A stretch of DNA of 64,000 nt from Glandiceps talaboti (lineage: Eukaryota > Hemichordata > Enteropneusta > Spengelidae), in the NCBI RefSeq assembly GCF_964340395.1, contig NC_135553.1, positions 7,287,501 to 7,351,500 of the forward strand, read 5' to 3'. Below, in pieces: positions 53,391 to 64,000 of the stretch; the first letter of the stretch is position 1, and each line of letters starts with the position of its first letter. A program made the position numbers and the translations under genes. The notes below the pieces were generated by a model. It saw only the letters and a list, made by a program, of their open reading frames with translations. It had not been told where the DNA came from and did no database searches.

Positions 53391-53961
53391 ATGGTCAGAT
53401 TTCTTACACAAACAGTCAGAGACGATACTCAATACACCACGGTAGGGTATACGGGTAGGGCTTTATGGGGGCTTCATTACATATGTAAAGACCGAAGGAA
53501 GACGAAGCCGCCCCGTGTCACTGAGTGGATGGAAATTGAAATAAAGCAAATACACAGTTTTCAAGAGGGATTGTTACGCGATAAAACTTTCTGCTATGAT
53601 GTGAATGTGTGGGTCTACGTTCGATAAGAGTTGGAAAGCTACATCAGCTGTTGCCACAGACGATGAATCTGACTTTGGATTATGTGATTCAGAATTTAGT
53701 GAATCGTACAGAGAGGAAGGAGAGGACTGTGATCTCTTAGAGATTGCAGATAATGTAGATTTATTGATTCATTCACCCATATTATCTACAATCTATGGAT
53801 CTGTATTTCTATGGTGGAATGAATACATTCAGTCTCAGACCACTATAGTCTATAAGAACAGAATGAATATGCAGTCTCTAGCTGGGTTCATAGTTACAAA
53901 TGAAAATCTCTACTCACAGAGTCAAATATTACTTGGTTGGGAATCCAAAATTTACTTTTGA
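53391..53961 (+). pseudogene. Broken coding stretch of unknown family (two overlapping frames)
   Basis: Frame 1 (53391-53627) and frame 2 (53605-53961) read like one acidic, soluble protein split by a single-base shift near 53605-53620. Frame 1 contains RALWGLHYICKDRR and TEWMEIEIKQIHSFQ; frame 2 contains FDKSWKATSA, an acidic run (DDESDFG to EEGEDCDLLEIAD) and SPILSTIYGSVFLWWNEY. The join occurs without a plausible intron, so it is a frameshift (pseudogene or sequencing error) rather than splicing. It ends in a 15-bp stem-loop (53912-53926 with 53957-53971). I do not recognise the family. A further coding-like piece lies at 54757-54957. Confidence 0.4.
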
Positions 53962-54756
53962 CTCTGTGAGTGGAAATTTTATGAAATAATAGTGGATAGT
54001 GAACAATTCGTTGTACTCTCTTTTACTTTTATATCTAAAGATATGCTGTATCATATTAAAGTTCAAAATCATTTAGTCTGTAAATGGGGGAGGGGTGTAG
54101 ATACAGGTAGTGAACATGGACTGCATTGAGTATGGACCAGCAGTTTTCCTTAAGGACCAGCAGCATTTGCTACATGTCGGTCCTTATGACCAGTAGTCAT
54201 TTTCCCTTAAGTTCACACACTGGTTCGACGTTGTCTTTGGTTAAAATGTTGTTTGATATAATTATCTCATTGCACACTGACACTAGCGTTATTCCACAAT
54301 TCATTTTGAAGCGCCAATTTGCTATGGAAAGAATGGCCCTGAATTTGTAAACAGAGCTGTACCTTCGACATCAAAACCCAAACTTCAATATCCATTCTAA
54401 TGATAATGACAATGAAAATTCACTGAGTCCACCTTGGGTTCCAACATAATCGGGGCCATAACAGTTTGGGAGTTGGGTAAAGAAAATGATAATTTTGTTG
54501 TGTTGTGTTATATTATTTGAGAAAGCACCATCCATTTTTTTTACTTTGAATGTGACATCTTTTCGGCATCTACTTTGAAAGATACGACATTAGGCCAGAA
54601 AAAATGAAAAAGCTGTTCAACCTACCCATATATGTTTTTCTGATGATGGGCAATATATCCTCATGCAGGCTTCTCATTTTTTTTTTCAAAATTAATAGTA
54701 CATGTAACAATATACATTTGAGTCTATTCCAAATATATAATATCTTATACAGGGGT

Positions 54757-54957
54757 TTTCTTGGCTCTGATGTTGCATACAAGCATGAATTGAGATTAAA
54801 TATCCAATGTGCACTAAAAAGAATTGAACAAAAGTTGACGACCATTGGGCCATCAAGTCTATCTGAAAGTCTTGAAATGTTTTGCTCTTTATTCGGGATT
54901 TTTTGGAACGAAATTAAACTTCAGGAGAAGTCATTCACCATGTGCACATCCGCATAA
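54757..54957 (+). CDS. Possible exon of the same unassigned gene or pseudogene
   Basis: A TATACAG acceptor-like site at 54745-54751 precedes a frame that reads FLGSDVAYKHELRLNIQC, then CALKRIEQKLTTIG and SLEMFCSLFGIFWNEIK, and ends at TAA 54955-54957. The amphipathic helical look and codon choice resemble coding sequence. It lies about 0.8 kb past the frameshifted stretch on the same strand. No donor was found. Could be the terminal exon of a degraded gene; assignment is uncertain. Confidence 0.3.
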   Translation, partial: FLGSDVAYKHELRLNIQCALKRIEQKLTTIGPSSLSESLEMFCSLFGIFWNEIKLQEKSFTMCTSA

Positions 54958-56609
54958 TATCTTTCAGCTTTGCCACAACAAAATACACTTCCAAATAATA
55001 TGTAATACATAGCATAATTGTTTCAATTCTGTTATTTTATTATGTCTATGTTTTGATATTTTATGCCTCTAAATGGCCTCCTACACTGTCTTATTTTCAA
55101 TTTTTTCACCTTTTGAGTTGTCTCCTTCCAATGAATCATTGTACCATATAATTTTATATCTCCACTGTAGTGTAGGTGACAGAAGCCTGAGAAGGGGATG
55201 CTAAAATAATACTTGAGTTTCAATTGGCGGGGCTTAACATTTTTGAGAAGAGAGGGTGCGAGGAACTACACCATTTGTTTAACCGTAAATTGTGTACATT
55301 TCCTAACTGTAGCTATGCAGATAAATTGCATGAGATAGTATCAAGATGACTGAATAAGTTCTATCTAAACTCGACCTGAAATATTTTGCTGTCATTGTAT
55401 ATGGTTTGTTTTAACCTTGTCAAGCATTGTGAAAAAATGAAATCGACCTACTTACCCAATGTGATGGTTTAGGTTGCCCGTTTACAAGAATTTTTTATTT
55501 TTTCTGACCTTACATATGATATATTTAATTGCGTATGCTAAAATATATATTATGTAAGTTACATGCAAATTTATGTAAAATAGCACTTTTCTAAATTTTA
55601 AATGCATGATTGCACCAAGACAAAGTGCTGCCCCCCCCCCCCCCCTTGGCAATTTGGTCAGACTACGGCCCTGATCTCGTAAATAATTTAGACCCGATCT
55701 GAAATGCGAATGGCTGTAAAGTTTTAAATGGACAACACGGAAAATGGTCAATCTTTTGAGCTATGGATTTATAGGAAAACAACTGACCAGCATGACACAA
55801 AATAAACAGTCTGATTCTAGAGTTACAGATAGTCAACAAAGTATCTTTTTTTAGCACTGTAATGTGATATTTGCCAAAGCCTCGGGGACTGGCGAATTTG
55901 AATTTATCTCGATACCGTCACACGGACACCCTCTCTATAGTCAGGCAATATGTCTTCCTATTTTTTTTTCGTGAGATTTTATAGGATCAACTTTGAAGGG
56001 GTCAGTTTCTTTGTACAGTTGTGATGGTTGGTTTGCAAATATCTGGGTTTTCCCGACAAGTTTGACAAACCGTAGTACAACTTTTGTCGTTATACTGCAC
56101 TGTTGAACCATTATTAATACTACTTATTATTTAGTATTTTCCGATGTTCTTGTCGCATATTTCTGTCAATTCCTGATCCTTCGTGAGATCCAAGTGAAGT
56201 CGTCATTCGAAGTTTTTCGTTTCGTCGATGCCTCAAAAATAACCATTACAAATAGAATTGTCAATTGACTGAATTGACCAAGCATGTCAACTTTATATTT
56301 ATTATTATAAATTGGATATTGTTCAACTAAAAGTGGTGTACGTCTGAATATATAGATTCATAGGCAAGATTCAATGTTTCACATTAGCGGGACTTGGGAC
56401 CACTAATTTTTTAAACACTGGTCCGGGGGCCACAAGTTCATAAACTGATTTGCTCACCCCTAGATAAACTTGACATTAGTCTTGTACCGTTTGTTAAATC
56501 TCCATGAACTCATTTAATTTATACATGACATTACACATTACTTCAACTCTCACTCGATGTAATTCACTTTGTGTGCACACTCACCATGCAAATTACCCTG
56601 ACCTAATTG
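54958..56609. other. Gene-free stretch
   Basis: No gene supported. It contains a C run at 55631-55645 within a sequence resembling the flank of the 51861 palindrome, and otherwise AT-rich DNA. Confidence 0.5.
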
Positions 56610-56709
56610 TTTAGACGCAGTGTGTCGCATTGACAGTGACGTCTGCGGATCTCCATGAGTCATCTGCCGGCTTGTTGATCGATCTCAGCACAAAGGTGTC
56701 TGTACGTAC

Positions 56710-56898
56710 CTTCACGATCACATTCTTCTCGTGGAAAAAACATCCATTTTTATTTGGCACTCTAAGTTTGTGGGGATTTTTTTCAACGGAACATTCGAAC
56801 TGAATAAAAACCAAGGTTACCAATAAAACAAGGCAAAATTCTTGCCGTAGTGAATCTGAAAAAACCATTAGACGCCCACCCGCCAAATGATCGCCCAT
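56710..56898 (-). CDS. Possible first exon of a secreted protein
   Basis: On the minus strand ATG at 56898-56896 opens 63 codons ending exactly at a good donor (GTGAAG|GTACGT, intron from 56709), phase 0. After a short polar start comes a strong hydrophobic segment (FCLVLLVTLVFIQF) ending in Cys, like a signal peptide. Then follows a basic stretch with GCFFHEKNVIVK. No downstream exon on the minus strand was recognised. The (GTAT)n array begins about 35 bases upstream, in the presumed 5' flank. Family unknown. Confidence 0.3.
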
Positions 56899-56932
56899 GT
56901 GCAACTTTACGGATGGGCTTCGGAAAACTCCG

Positions 56933-57014
56933 GTATGTATGTATGTATGTATGTATGTATGTATGTATGTATGTATGTATGTATGTATGTATGTATGTAT
57001 GTGTGTATGTATGT

Positions 57015-57063
<49 letters not shown>

Positions 57064-57306
57064 TGCGTGCGTATGCATGTATGTATGTATGTATGTATGT
57101 ATGTATATATGTATGTATGTGCGTGCGTGCGTGCGTACGCATGTATGTATGTATGTATGTATGTATGTATGTATGTGTGTATGTATGTGTGTATGTATGT
57201 GTGTGTATGTGTGTGTGTATGTGTGTGTGTGTATGTATGTATGTATGTATGTATGTATGTATGTATGTATGTATGTATGTATGTATGTATGTATGTATGT
57301 ATGTAT
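56933..57306. repeat. (ATGT)n/(GTGC)n microsatellite
   Basis: About 370 bases of ATGT tetramers with GTGT, GTGC and GCAT patches. All the long frames over it on both strands (YVCM and YIHT repeats) are artefacts. Confidence 0.97.
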
Positions 57307-59891
<2,585 letters not shown>

Positions 59892-59963
59892 TCAACCTTG
59901 AAATAGATAGAAAAATGTGACAAAGTGTCTTTTCTTCCAGATCTTCCTTACGGAGAATAAAAA

Positions 59964-60240
59964 ATGGCGGATTGTGGTTGGAAATGGGTTGTTCTTTTCA
60001 GTTGCCATATTGCCACTATGTTATCATTTGGGTCAGCCTTTTCACTTGGAGTATTCGTAAGTGAGTTTCAACGATACTTTAACAGTACAGCTTCTGAATC
60101 AGCTGTGGTTGGTTCTCTTGCTATAGCAATGACATCATTTGGAGGTAAGATTTGAAGAACATTTTCCATCTTAGACTTTGTCAATTTCCCATAATATTAA
60201 TATGTGCCCACTTATGAATGGATTTTACCACGATTGTATG

Positions 60241-60290
<50 letters not shown>

Positions 60291-60383
60291 ACACACACAC
60301 AAACAAACAAACACACACACACACACATACACGCACACGAAAGTTTTATTACAGATTGTGTAGACACATAATGTGTGTGTGTG

Positions 60384-60435
<52 letters not shown>

Positions 60436-62920
60436 CGTGTGCGTTTTCGCAACTTTTTGAGTTTGATCCTTTAACAATACATATAAATTACTTTCATAGA
60501 ATCTTTGCAGTCAAAAGTAGTCTTTTTTGGTCGTGTTTGTCGATGCTTCTAGGGTTTTGTTTCATTAGCTCCAGTAAGTATGGTGATGATGAAAAAGTTT
60601 GGCTACCGAATGACAGTCATAATTGCAGGTGGTGTGTCTGCTGTTGGCTGGTTGGCTAGCTCATTTGCTACGAGTACCACTTACCTGGTTTTTACTTGTG
60701 GATTTGTAACAGGTAAGTTAATCACGAAATGTCATTCACTAATTAATCAAACATAGTATTAATCGCCTCATTGATTGATTGATTGATTGATGCATTCACA
60801 TGTACATTCAAACATATATACCAGTCTATGATGTTCAAAGAAAGAAACACTGCCCTGCTGCAAGTGACTCAAATATGATAACATACCTCAAACATACTAA
60901 TCATGCGTAGCTTTGTGTGTGTCTACATATGTATACATTACATACACATGTATATATATATACATAGATGGATCCAATGACACGAACTAGACATGATACA
61001 TTGTATTGATGATTGGTCTGTAAACTATTTGGATATATCACTCTAATGAATGTTTCATATAAAAGCTAGACCACCAATGTTATCCTCATGATGTTGCCCT
61101 ACCATCGACAACACAGAATCAAGTTACTTGGATGTCATTCTAATTCTATATCATCCATGCACTGCTTTCGAATTTCAGGCATGGCCAATGGAATGGCATT
61201 CCCTACCGTAATAACAGCCGTAAATCATTATTTTACCCGTCGACTTGCTCTCGTCAATGGATTTGTATTTGCAGGACTTGCCCTCGCTATGTTGATACTG
61301 CCACCGTTCCATCAAATTCTCATTGACTTTTATGGATGGAGAGGTGCTTGTCTCATTCACTCTGCCTTCCACTCTCATTTGATTGTTTGTGGTGCATTGA
61401 TAAGACCACCACCACTACCACCACCACCACCACCACCACCACCACCACAGGTAACAGAAACATTAAAAACAGCGAAATCGAAAGTTGATGATGATCATGA
61501 TGATTCAAGTAAGAATGACCTTCGTTCTGGTTCTAATCAATTAGTGAGAGTTTCTAACTGTACTTCAATAGGTTATGATAATGTCGTCTTTCAAAATGGC
61601 TCTTCGAATGATACAAGTGGTGTAGATCGTGTTTCTATAGGTGTTAATACAGGTGATGAAACTCCTGGAAGCGGTGACGATGTTTTAGAGTTTGGTAGAC
61701 TCGTGATCAACCAAGATGTTGAATCTACAATTACCCGTAGTGATAATCCGGATAAGGCAAAGAGGGCATCGACAGTAAACATAAGGCAGAACTCGATTGG
61801 AGGAAACCGATGCTGTACAATGCTGAGATATATCCAACGTTCAGACTTGTCCATGCTTTGGAGGAATCCCCCTTATGCAATGGTTTGCTTTGCTTCTTTC
61901 TGTAATGGTTTTGGTGTTACCTCCTTAATGGTACATATCATCATTGGACGGTCTCTGCAGTTGAACATCACTGAACTTGAAGCTGCAACATTGGTATCAA
62001 TGGTTGGAATATCTAGCCTCATAGCCCGGCTGACTCATGGTTGGATAGTGGATTTCAAGTGTATTAGTTATGGTCACGCTTATGCTCTTACCATTGGTGT
62101 GTGTGGTGCTGCCACACTGCTCATGCCAGTAGCAACAACCTACGAACAAATGGCCCCCTTCTGCATTATTGTTGGGCTGACTAGTGGTACTTTCAACCCA
62201 TTGACAACTGTTGTCATCCGAGACCATGTTGGGCTACAGAAGTTAAGCAGTGGAGTTGGACTTGGATTACCATTTCTTGGCCTTGGCGATATTGCTGGAA
62301 GTGTTCTTACAGGTGGGTGGCCCGGGGTCAACTTGTGTTATCATCTATTATCCTTTTACAGCTTTATGTCTCCAAAACAAAAGTAATATTGACTAAAGGC
62401 GAGACTTAATTATTCTTGGTGCATTTCTGTATGCTTAGAAGATCACAGAAATGTGGTATTCACCAACCCTGCATCATCTATTTGAAATAGAGCATTGCCA
62501 ATTGACAAACCTGGCTGGCTTAGAAGATCTCCCTTTAGGTAGATTTACAATTTTATGACTCTGTTCTAGTAAGGTACCAAGATGCAGGATTGGTGAAAAT
62601 GACCATTCTGAGTTCTTTAAGCATAAACAAATGCAGCCAAGATATAAAATCAGTCACATAGCTTAACTGAAAAAAAATTGTATATTTACTTACTGCAATG
62701 TCATGAGTTAACTTTGTTCACAACCATACTGGTTACTGCGTTTATCTCATGTTGTTTCTATCTAGGCATGGTATATGACATAACTGGGAATTATAACTAC
62801 CCATGCTATATGGCAGGAGCTGTCGATTTCCTGGGTGCCATTGTATTGCTTCCGGAGAACTACGCAAAAAGATGGATGAACAGAAAAGCAGAAAAGACAA
62901 GAGGAAAGAATTTGGAGTAA
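59964..62920 (+). CDS. SLC16 family (monocarboxylate-transporter-like) membrane transporter, 537 aa
   Basis: Coding exons 59964-60144, 60569-60712, 61179-62312 and 62766-62920; 1614 nt in frame, all internal borders phase 1. The ATG lies in an exon starting at 59941 after a strong acceptor (CTTTTCTTCCAG), so a 5' UTR exon lies upstream. SLC16 proteins are 12-helix major-facilitator carriers for monocarboxylates and related substrates. Visible are the N-terminal signature (DCGWKW, residues 3-8, altered from [D/E]G[G/S][W/F][G/A]W), FGYRMTVIIAGG (about 77), the helix-5 signature YFTRRLALVNG (126-136) and YGWRGA (160-165). A long TM6-TM7 loop carries a proline run (185-198) and acidic stretches, and the C-terminal half ends in VYDITGNY. 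Substrate cannot be assigned. The poly-Pro CCA repeat is followed by a cryptic CAG|GTAACA donor at 61450. Confidence 0.93.
60244..60440. repeat. (CA)n followed by (GT)n in transporter intron 1
   Basis: CA repeats (60244-60335) and GT repeats (60373-60440) are reverse complements about 40 bases apart, forming a hairpin-capable pair inside intron 1. Confidence 0.95.
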
Positions 62921-63683
62921 AGAGAAAGACAATTATTATGCTATGAAATAACAAATAACTGAATTGTTATCAACTGAAATGGGCAATTTTTTTCTTTGAA
63001 GATCTGAGGATTACAATTTGAGAACTGTAAGATAGGTATGGGCTGTCATGTTCTCAAGCCATAGGTATCTTTATAAGGAACTTTTTCTACATGGTGTCAT
63101 CAGTTCCATAGTGTGTTTGTTAACTCGATGTTTCTGTACTAGGGCAGGGAATGGCTATGCAAGACAGTTTACAGAGAAAATACATGGCTAATCATCTATA
63201 ATACTAAGCGAGAGTGTTGTTCGGTGGTGTTTTTCGATTTGGCAGAATGAATTAGAAAACTTTTTAGTGGAATTATGTTTGCAAAACAGTTCTACATGAA
63301 ATTTGTGGGATTCAGCGCTGTTGATGATGATACCTGAACATGCTACTCATATATAGCGATTTGACTTTGTCTCTGTTCGATTTGTTGTTATGCCATTTTA
63401 TACCATATCTATCTATGCTAAGTGGGAGTTTTATCCAGGGGTATTTTCCGATTTGGCCAATAAATTAGAAACATACTTTCGGAGTTATGTTCACAGAACA
63501 CTTCTACATGAAGTTTTGTCGCGGACATCAAAGGTCACTTTAAGAATTTTCTCATAAATATCAGTAATACTTTACATAAACAGATGTTGTACATATCTAT
63601 GGACACAATCGTATATCCCTTATACCACTATTAATTGTTATTCACTTCCTATAAACTCTAGCTATTAGTCTGTTATACTTGGA

Positions 63684-63689
63684 AATAAA
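63684..63689 (+). terminator. Candidate distal poly(A) signal
   Basis: AATAAA about 760 bases after the transporter stop codon. Confidence 0.25.
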
Positions 63690-63884
63690 GACAATCCGTT
63701 TTCTGCCACACTACGAGCGACTCCTCTCTCTCTCCACCGTTTCTCGCCCTCTACCTCACAGCAACCTGCCTCCTAATGTGCCTAGCCACACGTTTATAAT
63801 GTCAGTTTATACCTTATAACAAAGTAATACCGTGCTGAGCAGTTTATTTTCTAGTCAATAACATAAATAACAAGTCACTGAGAA

Positions 63885-64000
63885 TGACATGATTGGGTTT
63901 TAAGGAACTGGCAGTTTTCTTGATATCACTACTCTGATCACGCAACAACACTAGTGAACCTAAATCAAACAGACTTAGATATGTTGTGTCTGCTCATTGG
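63885..64000 (-). mobile_element. Repeat family E, partial second copy
   Basis: The minus strand matches 23890-24030 (ACACAACATATCTAAGTCTG, GTTGTTGCGTGATCAGAGTA, TTCCTTAAAACCCAAT). It is cut off by the window end. At the place where the first copy has GCGGGGACT, this copy lacks it. Confidence 0.7.

Larger units (their letters stand above)
62921..64000. other. 3' flank of the transporter gene
   Basis: No gene. Two diverged direct copies of roughly 110 bases lie at 63205-63320 and 63415-63530 (TTTTTCGATTTGGC / TTTTCCGATTTGGC and AGTTCTACATGAA / CTTCTACATGAA). An AATAAA at 63684-63689 could serve as a distal poly(A) signal. Confidence 0.45.

Noticed and set aside
62313-62386. Read-through extension of transporter exon 3 to a stop at 62386
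   Set aside because: A good donor at 62313 and an in-phase exon 4 restoring the conserved VYDITGNY ending make splicing more likely than termination here.

Overview
This window is nuclear DNA of an intron-rich animal, most likely a marine invertebrate. It is AT-rich, genes have many short exons with GT-AG introns, and microsatellites, minisatellites and fold-back elements are abundant. The protein-coding content fits a bilaterian; an invertebrate deuterostome such as a hemichordate or amphioxus is my best guess, but the sequence alone does not fix the species.

Three conserved genes could be rebuilt completely, and exon phases agree from start to stop in each. NUP85 (+, 20127-34298, 19 exons, 668 aa) is a nuclear-pore Y-complex subunit. 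GGH (-, 37437-46556, 8 exons, 297 aa) is a gamma-glutamyl hydrolase. An SLC16/monocarboxylate-transporter-like gene (+, 59964-62920, 4 coding exons, 537 aa) has a proline-rich central loop. A fourth complete model (-, 15668-18553, 4 coding exons, 266 aa) encodes an apparently undescribed type I membrane protein with two six-cysteine modules. It lies head to head with NUP85 across a promoter of about 200 bp.

Layout: 1-7100 holds two direct copies of a region of about 1.4 kb. Each copy carries a minus-strand first exon encoding a signal peptide (ATG at 76 and at 5677), so this looks like a tandem pair of small secreted-protein genes. A dead LINE-type retrotransposon (3660-5480) and large tetranucleotide arrays lie between them. 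7500-15600 is gene-free and rich in fold-back and MITE-like elements. 15668-34298 holds the divergent membrane-protein/NUP85 pair. 34299-37436 is intergenic. 37437-46556 is GGH. 46557-59940 is mostly gene-free, with a broken or unassigned coding stretch at 53391-54957 and a possible secreted-protein first exon at 56710-56898. 59941 to the end is the transporter and its 3' flank.

The most unusual signals are two independent minisatellites, in unrelated genes, whose unit contains the 3' splice site plus the first bases of the next exon. They are a 43-bp unit before NUP85 exon 12 and a 78-bp unit before GGH exon 4. Using any upstream copy would run into a stop codon. Other notable items are the twin signal-peptide exons, the six-cysteine receptor-like gene, a near-perfect fold-back MITE family, a 193-bp MITE with a 9-bp target duplication, a 65-bp palindrome, and a 36-bp minisatellite that grew from the end of a dispersed repeat.
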